28,321 nt of DNA from the NCBI GenBank assembly GCA_964485695.1, contig CAZAKZ010000069.1, forward strand, positions 1 to 28,321, written 5' to 3'. Below the pieces are notes generated by a model. It searched no databases. It saw only the letters and a list, made by a program, of their open reading frames with translations, and was not told where the DNA came from. The position numbers and the translations under genes are program-made. Below are positions 6,476-14,688 of the stretch, piece after piece (the stretch's first letter is position 1; each line of letters starts with the position of its first letter). The DNA comes from CAZAKZ01 sp964485695 (GTDB lineage Bacteria > Planctomycetota > JAFGQW01).

Positions 6476-8385
6476 CCCTCGACGCCAGGATCCCCAGCGG
6501 ACCCATTGCCGAAAAATGGAGCCGCCATCGTTTCGAGCTGAAGCTGGTCAATCCGGCCAATAAAAGGAATATCGATATCCTTGTCGTCGGCACCGGCCTG
6601 GCTGGGGCCTCCGCCGCAGCCACATTGGCCGAGCTGGGGTACAACATCCGGTCCTTCTGCATCCAGGACAGCCCGCGGCGAGCCCACAGCATCGCCGCCC
6701 AGGGCGGTATCAACGCCGCCAAGAACTATCCGAACGACGGCGACAGCATCCAGCGCCTCTTCTACGACACCGTCAAGGGCGGGGACTTCCGTGCCCGCGA
6801 GGCCAACGTCTACCGCCTGGCCCAGGTCAGCAACTGCATCATCGACCACTGCGTGGCCCAGGGCGTCCCCTTCGCCAGGGATTACGGCGGTTTCCTTGCC
6901 AACCGTTCCTTTGGAGGCGCCCAGGTATCCAGGACGTTTTACGCCAAGGGCCAGACCGGGCAGCAGCTGCTCCTGGGCGCGTACGGAGCCCTGATGAGGC
7001 AGGTGGCCGAGGGGAACGTGACGCTCTTCCCTCGCACCGAAATGCTCGACCTCATCATCATCGACGGCAAGGCCAGGGGCATCGTCACACGCGACCTGAT
7101 CACGGGCGGGATCCGCTCCCACCTGGCCCACGCCGTGGTCCTCGCAACGGGCGGTTACGGAAACGTGTTCTGCCTCTCCACCAACGCCATGGGAAGCAAC
7201 GTCACGGGCTCCTGGCGGGCCCACAGGCGCGGCGCCTTCTTCGCCAATCCCTGCTTCACCCAGATCCACCCCACCTGCATTCCGGTCCACGGCACCTACC
7301 AGTCCAAGCTGACGCTCATGAGCGAGAGCCTGCGAAACGACGGCCGGGTCTGGGTGCCCAGGAAAGCCGGGAACGGCCGCCTGCCCGGAGACATTCCCGA
7401 AGAGGAGCGATACTACTTTCTCGAGGAGCGGTATCCCAGCTTCGGCAACCTCGTGCCACGAGACGTCGCTTCCCGGGCCACCAAGAAGGTCTGCGACGAG
7501 GGCCTGGGCGTCGGTCCCACGGGTCAGGCGGTCTACCTCGACTTCGACTCGGCCGTCCGAAGGCTGGGCAAGGAAACCATCAGCGAACGGTACGGAAATC
7601 TCTTCGAGATGTACGAGCGCATCACGGGAGAAAATCCCTACGAGACGCCCATGCGTATCTTCCCGGCCGTGCACTACACCATGGGGGGGCTCTGGGTCGA
7701 CTACAACTTGATGAGCAATTTGCCCGGCCTCTTCGTCATCGGTGAGGCCAACTTCTCGGACCACGGGGCCAATCGCCTCGGTGCGAGCGCACTCATGCAG
7801 GGCCTCGCGGACGGCTACTCCGTACTCCCCACCACCATCGGGGGCTATTTCGCAGGAACGAGTCTGTCAAAGGTCGACTCCGGCCACCAGGCCGTCCAGG
7901 AAGCAGTGGCCGTAGTTCAGGAACGCATCAAGAAATTTCTCGACATGAACGGTAATCGAACGGTGGACGATTTCCACCGGGAGCTCGGCCTCCTCCTCTG
8001 GAACAACTCCGGCATGTCCCGGAACCGGAAAGGACTCCTGGAGGCCAAGAAACGCATCCCTGAAATCCGCAGCGAGTTCTGGAAAAACGCCACCATTACC
8101 GGCACCGAGGGGGAGATCAACCAGGTCCTCGAGTATGCAGGAAGAGTCGCCGATTACCTGGAGTTCGCGGATGTCGTGGTGGAGGACGCCCTGGCCCGTG
8201 AGGAGTCCTGCGGGTGCCACTTCCGGGAGGAGTACCAGACCGAGGACAACGAAGCGCTCAGAAACGACGACGAGTTCTCCCACGTTGCAGCCTGGGAGTT
8301 CCGTGGGGTGGGCGAGACCCCGACCCTTCACAAGGAATCCCTCGTTTTTGAACACGTGGAACCGACCCGGAGGAGCTACAAGTGA
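6472..8385 (+). CDS. sdhA: Succinate dehydrogenase flavoprotein subunit
   Basis: This is the catalytic subunit of complex II, 637 residues. It has a Rossmann dinucleotide fold (VVGTGLAG, residues 38-45) and the covalent FAD attachment histidine His72 in RAHSIAAQGGINAA. Substrate-site elements follow: HPTCIPVHG, HYTMGGLWVDYN and GEANFSDHGANRLGASAL, the last being diagnostic of the type-B group. It oxidises succinate to fumarate and passes electrons through SdhB to quinone. The start at 6472 has GGAGAAGG upstream and overlaps the sdhC stop. The stop overlaps the GTG start of sdhB (GTGA), so the three genes form one tightly coupled operon in the order CAB. Confidence 0.96.
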   Translation: MTLDARIPSGPIAEKWSRHRFELKLVNPANKRNIDILVVGTGLAGASAAATLAELGYNIRSFCIQDSPRRAHSIAAQGGINAAKNYPNDGDSIQRLFYDTVKGGDFRAREANVYRLAQVSNCIIDHCVAQGVPFARDYGGFLANRSFGGAQVSRTFYAKGQTGQQLLLGAYGALMRQVAEGNVTLFPRTEMLDLIIIDGKARGIVTRDLITGGIRSHLAHAVVLATGGYGNVFCLSTNAMGSNVTGSWRAHRRGAFFANPCFTQIHPTCIPVHGTYQSKLTLMSESLRNDGRVWVPRKAGNGRLPGDIPEEERYYFLEERYPSFGNLVPRDVASRATKKVCDEGLGVGPTGQAVYLDFDSAVRRLGKETISERYGNLFEMYERITGENPYETPMRIFPAVHYTMGGLWVDYNLMSNLPGLFVIGEANFSDHGANRLGASALMQGLADGYSVLPTTIGGYFAGTSLSKVDSGHQAVQEAVAVVQERIKKFLDMNGNRTVDDFHRELGLLLWNNSGMSRNRKGLLEAKKRIPEIRSEFWKNATITGTEGEINQVLEYAGRVADYLEFADVVVEDALAREESCGCHFREEYQTEDNEALRNDDEFSHVAAWEFRGVGETPTLHKESLVFEHVEPTRRSYK

Positions 8386-9146
8386 GCGGCGGCATGAATT
8401 TCACCCTGAAGATCTGGAGACAGAAAAACGCCGAGACTACGGGAAAATTCGTCTCCTACGAGATCTCCGACGTCTCTCCGGACATGTCCTTCCTCGAGAT
8501 GCTCGACGTCCTCAACGAGAAACTGGTCCTCGAGGGGAAAGACCCGGTCGCATTCGATCACGACTGCCGTGAAGGCATATGCGGCAAGTGCAGCATTGCC
8601 ATTGACGGCCAGCCCCACGGTCGAGAAAAGGGAACCACGGTGTGTCAGCTGCACATGCGCCACTTCACGGACGGCGAGGTTCTCCACATCGAGCCGTGGC
8701 GGGCGAAATCATTCCCGGTATTGAAAGACCTCATCGTGGACCGAAGCGCTTTGGACAGGGTCATCCAGGCCGGCGGGTACGTCCTGGTGAGAACGGGAAG
8801 CGCACAGGACGCCAATGCGATCCGAGTTCCCAAGGACAAATCCGATCGGGCCTTCGAGGCGGCGAACTGCGTCGGGTGCGGAGCCTGCGTGGCGGCCTGT
8901 CCCAACGCAGCCGCCATGCTGTTCACGTCTGCCAAGATATCCCAGCTCAAGCTCCTGCCTCAGGGGGAGCCGGAACGAGAGAACAGGACGCTCACCATGG
9001 TGAAGGCCATGGATGACGAGGGCTTCGGAAACTGCACCAACCACGGGGAGTGCGAGGCCGCCTGCCCCAAGAAGATCTCGTTGACGAACATCGCCCGGCT
9101 CTACCGCGAGTACATCCGGGCGAACCTCATGACCTACGGCCGGTGA
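8382..9146 (+). CDS. sdhB: Succinate dehydrogenase iron-sulfur subunit
   Basis: This is the electron-transfer subunit of complex II, 254 residues. [2Fe-2S] ligands are Cys62, Cys67, Cys70 and Cys88 (DCREGICGKC, then VCQLH). The C-terminal ferredoxin domain carries Cys163, Cys166, Cys169 and Cys173 (CVGCGACVAACP) and Cys218, Cys224 and Cys228 (CTNHGECEAACP), enough for the [4Fe-4S] and [3Fe-4S] clusters. The GTG at 8382 is preferred over the ATG at 8394 because GGAGGAG at 8370-8376 is correctly placed for the GTG. It overlaps the sdhA stop. It converges on mntP with only 19 bases between stops and no clear terminator. Confidence 0.95.
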   Translation: MSGGMNFTLKIWRQKNAETTGKFVSYEISDVSPDMSFLEMLDVLNEKLVLEGKDPVAFDHDCREGICGKCSIAIDGQPHGREKGTTVCQLHMRHFTDGEVLHIEPWRAKSFPVLKDLIVDRSALDRVIQAGGYVLVRTGSAQDANAIRVPKDKSDRAFEAANCVGCGACVAACPNAAAMLFTSAKISQLKLLPQGEPERENRTLTMVKAMDDEGFGNCTNHGECEAACPKKISLTNIARLYREYIRANLMTYGR

Positions 9147-9165
9147 GATATCACAGCATTGAAAT

Positions 9166-9732
9166 TCAACCGTTCACAACCACAATCCGTATGCCTATGA
9201 ATATCAGAACACACCCCCCCACAAACTCTGCAAATCGACTCCATCGACGCAGAACCCTGTGAGCGAAGGTGATGCCCACGGTACTGAAGAGCGCCGCCAC
9301 CACGCCGATGAGGATACACGGGAGCAGGATGGAGACCTCGAGAAAGGCCATGCTCACCCCCACCGCCAGGGCATCGATGCTGGTAGCAACCGACAGCCCC
9401 ACCAGCACCCAGCCTCTCGTCGGGTCGGACTCGATCTCCTTCCCCTTCTCTGAAGACACACTCGAATACGCGTTGAGCAGCATCTTGCCCCCGATGAAGC
9501 ACAGCAGGCCGAACGCAATCCAGTGGCCGACCGCGGTCACGTATGCAGACACCGACGAGGCGAGCCACCAGCCGAGCACCGGCATCATGAACTGAAAGAG
9601 CCCGAAATGAAACGCAACGCGGAACACGTGCCGCGGCGTCAGGTGGGCAATACTCAAGCCCGCCGCGATCGAAACCGCAAAGGCGTCCATGGCCAGGCCA
9701 ACGGCAATTCCCAGAAGGTTCAACCAGTGCAA
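9166..9732 (-). CDS. mntP: Manganese efflux pump MntP
   Basis: This is an inner-membrane Mn(II) exporter of the MntP (YebN) family, 188 residues with six predicted membrane segments. The two internal-repeat signatures are visible: AMDAFAVSIAAG near residue 15 and TSIDALAVGVSMA near residue 118, each placing an Asp in the membrane for cation binding. The start is a TTG at 9730-9732, with AGGA eight bases upstream and no earlier in-frame option after the stop of the preceding gene. It is the second gene of a two-gene minus-strand operon, ten bases after the metal permease gene. No yybP-ykoY riboswitch can fit in that gap. Confidence 0.92.
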   Translation of the reverse strand: MHWLNLLGIAVGLAMDAFAVSIAAGLSIAHLTPRHVFRVAFHFGLFQFMMPVLGWWLASSVSAYVTAVGHWIAFGLLCFIGGKMLLNAYSSVSSEKGKEIESDPTRGWVLVGLSVATSIDALAVGVSMAFLEVSILLPCILIGVVAALFSTVGITFAHRVLRRWSRFAEFVGGCVLIFIGIRIVVVNG

Positions 9733-9742
9733 CCGAGATGTC

Positions 9743-10999
9743 CTAACCGACTCCGCTTTTCACGCCGTATCCCAGCTTCATCACCTCGGCCACGAGGTGC
9801 TCGGGGTTCAGATGTTCTCCCACCACCACGGCCCGGCCGCTCGCTGCGTCCACCTCCACCGTCCGTACACCGACACATTCGGACAGAGCCCGCTTCACGC
9901 TCTCGGCGCAGTGGCTGCACTTCATTCCGGTGACCTGAAGCTCGAAGCGGTCCCCGGGCTCGGAGGTGCCGGCCTTCCGGCGGAACCACGGGACTCGGGA
10001 GAACGCCAGCACGGCCATGAGGATAACGGCTGAGGCGTGGGAAAACCAGCCTCCCACCTCGGTCAAATGTACGTGCCCGCCTGGCCCTGCCTCCGGTCCT
10101 GCCAGTGCGGGCGCCATCCAGTCCAGCACCAGGCCCCCGGCCATGGCGCTGACCGCCACGGTCAAGAGGTAGATGACCGCGATTTTCCGCCCCAGCACTT
10201 TCCAGATCGTGGTGAAGGCCGCGGCGTTGGTGGCGGGACCGGCGATGAGGAACGCCATGGCTGCGCCTGGCGAGGCGCCCATGTGCAGAAATCCCGCCGC
10301 AATCGGCACGGACGCGGTGGCACACACGTAGATCGGCACCCCGGCCGCCATCAATAGCAGGATGGAGATCAATCCGCCACCGACAACCGTCTTCAACTGA
10401 TCCTGGGGAACAAGCGCCGACATCACTCCCGCAATCACCACGCCCAGGATCAGGGCCGGTGCGAGGTCACGGGGCAGGGTCACGAATCCGTAGCCGAACA
10501 CGCGCCGGATCCTGGTCCGTCCCGCCTCGTCGGTACAACAGGCGTCGCTGCAGGCAGCCGGCTTCTGTTCACGGATCGTTTCTGAGCCGCCGAAAAGTTG
10601 CACCAGGGCCCCGCCGAGGACTCCTGTGATGAGGGCCGCAATCGGCCTGAACACCGCCAGGACCGGGCCCAGCAGCGCGTAGGTCACGGCGATGCTATCC
10701 ACTCCGGTCTGCGGGGTGGAAAGCAGGAAGGACGTGGTGGCTGCCGGGCTTGCGCCGTGGCGCCGGATCGAGGCCGCGACCGGGATCACCCCGCAGGAGC
10801 AAAGCGGAAGGGGCACGCCGTACAGGGCCGCCCTCAGCACCGACCCCAGCCCCCGCCGGCCCAGGTGCCGCTCCACCCACACCGGTGAGACGTAGACCGA
10901 CAGCACCCCGGCCACCAGGAACCCGAACAGCAGGTAGGGCGCCATCTGGCCGAACACCAGCCAGCTTTCTGCGAGGATTTTCACGGCCGTATCGAACAT
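9743..10999 (-). CDS. SO_0444-type Cu/Zn efflux permease with HMA domain
   Basis: This 418-residue membrane protein belongs to the permease family related to YraQ/DUF318, in which Shewanella SO_0444 is annotated as a Cu/Zn exporter. The signature PLPLCSCGVIP places Cys67 and Cys69 in the first core; a second conserved core is VPIYVCATASVPIAAG. A cytoplasmic cysteine cluster (Cys150, Cys154, Cys155) precedes the second half. The C-terminus is a heavy-metal-associated domain with GMKCSHC (Cys361, Cys364). AAGGAG lies ten bases before the ATG. It is divergent from the PDH operon and leads the operon with mntP, which points to metal export; the exact ion is not shown by sequence. Confidence 0.88.
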   Translation of the reverse strand: MFDTAVKILAESWLVFGQMAPYLLFGFLVAGVLSVYVSPVWVERHLGRRGLGSVLRAALYGVPLPLCSCGVIPVAASIRRHGASPAATTSFLLSTPQTGVDSIAVTYALLGPVLAVFRPIAALITGVLGGALVQLFGGSETIREQKPAACSDACCTDEAGRTRIRRVFGYGFVTLPRDLAPALILGVVIAGVMSALVPQDQLKTVVGGGLISILLLMAAGVPIYVCATASVPIAAGFLHMGASPGAAMAFLIAGPATNAAAFTTIWKVLGRKIAVIYLLTVAVSAMAGGLVLDWMAPALAGPEAGPGGHVHLTEVGGWFSHASAVILMAVLAFSRVPWFRRKAGTSEPGDRFELQVTGMKCSHCAESVKRALSECVGVRTVEVDAASGRAVVVGEHLNPEHLVAEVMKLGYGVKSGVG

Positions 11000-11250
11000 C
11001 TCGTCCGGGCTCCTTGATCAACCGGTAACATATATCAAGCTTTGCATTGCGGGGGGAGCGAGAAGGACGTTTTCTTCCTGGGCGCAGGGATCGACCGGAT
11101 CTCCTCTGGTGCTACTCCAGCACAAAAAAGCGGGGCTCCCGGACAGCGGAATCCGGGCGGAACGTATCCGGACCCAAAACCTCTGAATTCCGGAAATCCA
11201 TTGCCCATGGAGCCCTCCTGGTCGTTGATAAGGAGAAAAGGATAATCCGC

Positions 11251-12387
11251 ATGCCTATACATGAAATCGGAAACTACAGCCTCTCCTACCTCCAGATCCT
11301 GGATGCGGAGGGGAACCTCGACGAGGCCCTCGAGCCGGACCTCACGGACGAGGAGCTTCTGAAGGCATATCGGTACATGGTGATGGCCCGGGCCAGCGAC
11401 CAGCGAATGCTCAAGCTGCAGCGGCAGGGGCGCATCGGAACCTTTGCGCCCTGCACGGGCCAGGAGGCCTCGGTCTGTGGGCCAGCCCTGGCCATGCGGG
11501 AGACCGACTGGCTGGTCCCCACGTATCGGGAAAGGGGCGCTCGCCTGATGCGGGGAGAGCCCCCCACCCAGGAATATCTGTATTACAACGGGTACGAGGA
11601 GGGCAATGCCCTGACCGAATCCGTGAGCATGCGCCGCACCACGCCCACCGCCGTGATTCTTGCCTCGCAGACGCTCCACGCCGTGGGGCTGGCCTACGCC
11701 GCCAAGCTGCGTGGGGAGAAGGAAACGGCCGTGGTCACCTTCCTCGGCGACGGCGCCACCTCCCAGGGGGATTTTCACGAGGCCATGAACTTCGCTTCGG
11801 TCTGGCAGGTGCCGCTGGTCATCGTGTGCCAGAACAACCAGTGGGCCATCTCGCATCCCCGCGAGAAACAGACGCGATCCAAAACCCTCGCACAGAAGGC
11901 CCTGGCCTACGAGATGCCCTGCATCCAGGTCGACGGCAACGACGTCCTCGCGTGCTACAAGGCCACGAAGGACGCCCTGGACCGGGCCCACGACGAGGGG
12001 GGGCCCACATTCATCGAAACCCTCACGTATCGGCTGCTCATGCACACCACCGCCGACGATCCCAAGAAATACAGAAATGAGGATGAAGAGCAGAGCTGGT
12101 GGAAACGGGATCCCATCGTGCGGTTCAAGAATTACCTGAAAGAAATCAAGGGCATCCTGGACGAGGACCTCGTCGAGAAGATCCAGGGGGAGATCGACGA
12201 GGAAATCGCGAAGCACGTCGAGGCCTTCGAGACCATGAAGGATTTCAAGCCGGACGCCCCTTTCGATCACGTCTTCGCCACCCGACACGCTGTCATCGAG
12301 GAGCAGCGTGCCATGTTCCTGGCCGACCTCGAACGTGCTCGAACCCCGGAGACTCAGGTGCAGGAACAGGAGGCCACCCATGCTTAA
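11251..12387 (+). CDS. pdhA: Pyruvate dehydrogenase E1 component, alpha subunit
   Basis: This is the thiamine-diphosphate-binding half of a heterotetrameric 2-oxoacid dehydrogenase E1, 378 residues. The ThDP/Mg motif runs from GDGATSQGDFHEAMNF (GDG at 166-168) to NNQWAIS (about 195-201). RYMVMARASDQRMLKLQRQG and the HTTADDPKKYR loop are characteristic of E1 alpha. With the following genes it decarboxylates pyruvate and acetylates lipoyl-E2. The reading frame is open back to 11047, but the ATG at 11251 is preferred because similarity begins there and AAGGAGAAAAGG lies just upstream. The 251-bp gap to the divergent permease gene should hold the promoter; no clear operator was recognised. A branched-chain substrate is possible but less likely. 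Confidence 0.9.
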   Translation: MPIHEIGNYSLSYLQILDAEGNLDEALEPDLTDEELLKAYRYMVMARASDQRMLKLQRQGRIGTFAPCTGQEASVCGPALAMRETDWLVPTYRERGARLMRGEPPTQEYLYYNGYEEGNALTESVSMRRTTPTAVILASQTLHAVGLAYAAKLRGEKETAVVTFLGDGATSQGDFHEAMNFASVWQVPLVIVCQNNQWAISHPREKQTRSKTLAQKALAYEMPCIQVDGNDVLACYKATKDALDRAHDEGGPTFIETLTYRLLMHTTADDPKKYRNEDEEQSWWKRDPIVRFKNYLKEIKGILDEDLVEKIQGEIDEEIAKHVEAFETMKDFKPDAPFDHVFATRHAVIEEQRAMFLADLERARTPETQVQEQEATHA

Positions 12388-13363
12388 ATTGAACATGGTG
12401 CAGGCCATCAACCTCGCCCTGACGCAGGAGATGGAGAAAGACGACACCGTAGTGGTCCTGGGCCAGGATGTGGGCGTCAACGGCGGCGTCTTCCGTATCT
12501 CCGAAGGCCTGATCGAGAAATACGGTGAAGACCGCGTCCTGGACACACCCCTGGCCGAATCGGCCATCGTGGGCACCTCCATCGGCATGGCCATGGGCGG
12601 GCTGAAGCCCGTTGCGGAGATGCAATTCTCGGGTTTCTCTTACGTGGCGTTCAGTCAGATCGAGGGCAACGCCTCGCGCATGCGGTCCCGGAGCCACGGC
12701 GTCTTCACTTGCCCGATGGTCATACGCATGCCCTACGGTGGCGGGATCCGGGCCCTGGAACACCATTCAGAGAGTCGGGAGGCCACCTACGGGCACCTGC
12801 CCGGTCTCAAGGTGGTGATCCCCTCGACTCCTCGAAACGCCCGTTCCCTCCTGACGGCCGCCATCCGGGATCCCGATCCCGTCATCTTCATGGAGCCCAA
12901 GCGAATCTACCGGGCTTTCCGTGAGGAGGTGCCGGAGGAGGAAGAAACCCTCGAGATCGGCCGGGCCAGAATCGTCTCGGAGGGGAAGGACATCACAATC
13001 GTGACCTGGGGTGCCATGCTGCAGCCGTCCCTGAAGGCCGTGGATCAGGTGCAGAAGCAGCGCAGCTTAAGCATTGAGGTCATCGACCTCCTGACCCTCT
13101 CCCCGATGGATACCGTCGCCCTTGCAGAGTCGGTTAAGAAGACCGGACGGTGCGTCGTGGTGCAAGAGGCTCCCAGGAGCTTCAGTGCCAGTGCCGAGGT
13201 GGTCGCAACCCTGAACGACAAGGCGTTGACCTACCTGGAGGCACCGGTGCGGCGCGTGACGGGCTACGACGTGGTCACCCCTTATTTCGGGCGGGAGCTC
13301 CTCTACATGCCCGATGAGAACCGGATCCGCAGGGCCATCGAGGAAACCCTCGATTTCGTATGA
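12380..13363 (+). CDS. pdhB: Pyruvate dehydrogenase E1 component, beta subunit
   Basis: This is the partner E1 subunit, 327 residues, with the transketolase pyrimidine-binding domain followed by the C-terminal transketolase domain. Landmarks are VLGQDVGVNGGVFRISEGL, DTPLAESAIVGTSIGMAMGG (with the Glu that activates ThDP), FSQIEGNASRMRSRSHG and the PYGGGIRALEHHSE loop. The ATG at 12380 overlaps the end of pdhA by eight bases and has AGGAGG at 12368-12373. An in-frame upstream extension to 12308 exists but overlaps pdhA and lacks family similarity. It lies 13 bases before the E2 gene. The product completes the alpha2beta2 E1 found in Gram-positive bacteria, mitochondria and many other bacteria, in contrast to the single-chain AceE. 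Confidence 0.92.
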   Translation: MLKLNMVQAINLALTQEMEKDDTVVVLGQDVGVNGGVFRISEGLIEKYGEDRVLDTPLAESAIVGTSIGMAMGGLKPVAEMQFSGFSYVAFSQIEGNASRMRSRSHGVFTCPMVIRMPYGGGIRALEHHSESREATYGHLPGLKVVIPSTPRNARSLLTAAIRDPDPVIFMEPKRIYRAFREEVPEEEETLEIGRARIVSEGKDITIVTWGAMLQPSLKAVDQVQKQRSLSIEVIDLLTLSPMDTVALAESVKKTGRCVVVQEAPRSFSASAEVVATLNDKALTYLEAPVRRVTGYDVVTPYFGRELLYMPDENRIRRAIEETLDFV

Positions 13364-13376
13364 CCGGAGATTCAGC

Positions 13377-14669
13377 ATGTACGAGTTCAAGCTTCCAGAC
13401 CTGGGCGAAGGGATCCACGAGGGCGAACTTCTGAAGTGGTTCGTGAATGAAGGAGACACCATCAACGAGGACGAATCCCTTGTCGAGGTGGAAACGGACA
13501 AGGCGGCAGTGACCATCCCCTCGCCCCGGACGGGTAAAATCGTCAAGATCAACGGCAGCGTGGGAGACGTCCTCGAAGTGGGGACGGTCCTCGTCGTCAT
13601 CGACGACGGGACGGGCATCGCTGCGGAGGAACCGGCTGCGGAAGCTCCGGCCGCGGAGACGCCGGAAGTGGCATCGGTGGCGGCCGTGGCTCCGGCGGCG
13701 ACGGCGGCCCGGAAGAATGGCCCGATCCCGGCCGCACCCGCCACCCGGCGGCTGGCCCGGGACCTCGGTGTGGACCTCAAGGCCGTACCCGCCACCGGCC
13801 AAGGCGGCCGGGTCACCAAGGAGGACGTCCAGGCATTCCTGGACGGAGACGGCGCGGCCCGGCCTCCGGTCCGGGAGGGGAGGGTCCCGGCCGACTTCGT
13901 ACCCGCCGGAGGACAAGGTCCCATTCCGCTCCTGGACCTCGAACCGCTCCCGGACTTCACGGAATTCGGTCCGGTGGAGACGGAGCCGCTTCGCTCCATC
14001 CGGCGAAAGGTGGCCCGGAAGATGGTCACCTCCATGGTGCTGGTGCCCCACGTGTGCCACATGGACGAAGCCGACGTCACCGACCTAGATGCAGCAATGA
14101 GGCGCGAAAGGGAGCGTCTGGTCGATACCGGCGCCTCCCTCTCTCTGTTGGCTTTCGCCATGAAGGCCGTGACCGTCTGCCTGAAGAAGTTCCCCTCCTT
14201 CAACGCGAGCCTGGATCCGTTCAAGGGGGAACTGATCTACAAGAAGTACTACAACCTCGGCTTCGCGGCGGATACGGACCGAGGCCTGGTGGTGCCCGTG
14301 CTGAAGGAGGCGGACCGGAAGAACGTGATGGAGATCTCCGAGGGCATCCGAGAGCTGGCGGTCGGCGCCCGCGACGGCTCCATCGCCGTTGAGGACTTCC
14401 GCGGCGGCACCTTCACCGTCAGCAACATCGGCAGCCTCGGCGGCACCGGCCTGGCCCCCACCATCAACTACCCCGAGGTGGCCATCCTGGGCATGGGCAG
14501 GATGCAGGAGAAGCCGGTGGTGCGGGACGGGGCCGTCGTCATCAGGAAGATGCTGCCCCTGTCCCTGGCTTTCGACCACCGCATCGCGGACGGCGCCGAC
14601 GCCGCCCGTTTCATGAACGAGCTGGTGCAGTGCCTCTCTGACCCCGTCACCCTTCTCGTCAAGGTATGA
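13377..14669 (+). CDS. pdhC: Dihydrolipoamide acetyltransferase E2 of PDH
   Basis: This is the core acyltransferase, 430 residues. Residues 1-76 are a single lipoyl domain with the lipoylated Lys42 in VETDKAAV. An Ala/Pro/Glu-rich flexible linker spans about 83-115. The peripheral-subunit-binding domain is at about 122-155 (PATRRLARDLGVDLKAVPAT, then GQGGRVTKEDV). A second linker leads to the catalytic domain from about 205, with the active-site His401 and Asp405 in DHRIADG. The ATG at 13377 is chosen because the lipoyl domain starts there; the open frame reaches back to 13314 inside pdhB. The E1, E3 and ligase genes flank it, which supports pyruvate as substrate. Confidence 0.92.
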   Translation: MYEFKLPDLGEGIHEGELLKWFVNEGDTINEDESLVEVETDKAAVTIPSPRTGKIVKINGSVGDVLEVGTVLVVIDDGTGIAAEEPAAEAPAAETPEVASVAAVAPAATAARKNGPIPAAPATRRLARDLGVDLKAVPATGQGGRVTKEDVQAFLDGDGAARPPVREGRVPADFVPAGGQGPIPLLDLEPLPDFTEFGPVETEPLRSIRRKVARKMVTSMVLVPHVCHMDEADVTDLDAAMRRERERLVDTGASLSLLAFAMKAVTVCLKKFPSFNASLDPFKGELIYKKYYNLGFAADTDRGLVVPVLKEADRKNVMEISEGIRELAVGARDGSIAVEDFRGGTFTVSNIGSLGGTGLAPTINYPEVAILGMGRMQEKPVVRDGAVVIRKMLPLSLAFDHRIADGADAARFMNELVQCLSDPVTLLVKV

Positions 14670-14688
14670 CATTTCGGAGACGACCGTC

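Noticed and set aside
6442..7764. Long minus-strand open frame opposite sdhA
   Set aside because: It is antisense to a clear SdhA with all cofactor motifs; its translation is low-complexity and shows no family pattern, typical of GC-rich shadow frames.
11047..11250. N-terminal extension of pdhA
   Set aside because: The frame is open but has no E1 similarity; the ATG at 11251 has a purine-rich ribosome site and starts the conserved region.
11035..12594. Long minus-strand open frame opposite pdhA/pdhB
   Set aside because: It covers two well-supported E1 genes, has no recognisable domain and reads as codon-complement sequence.
13630..13720. Repetitive GC-rich tract in the PDH E2 gene
   Set aside because: It encodes the Ala/Pro/Glu flexible linker expected between the lipoyl and binding domains, not an independent repeat element.
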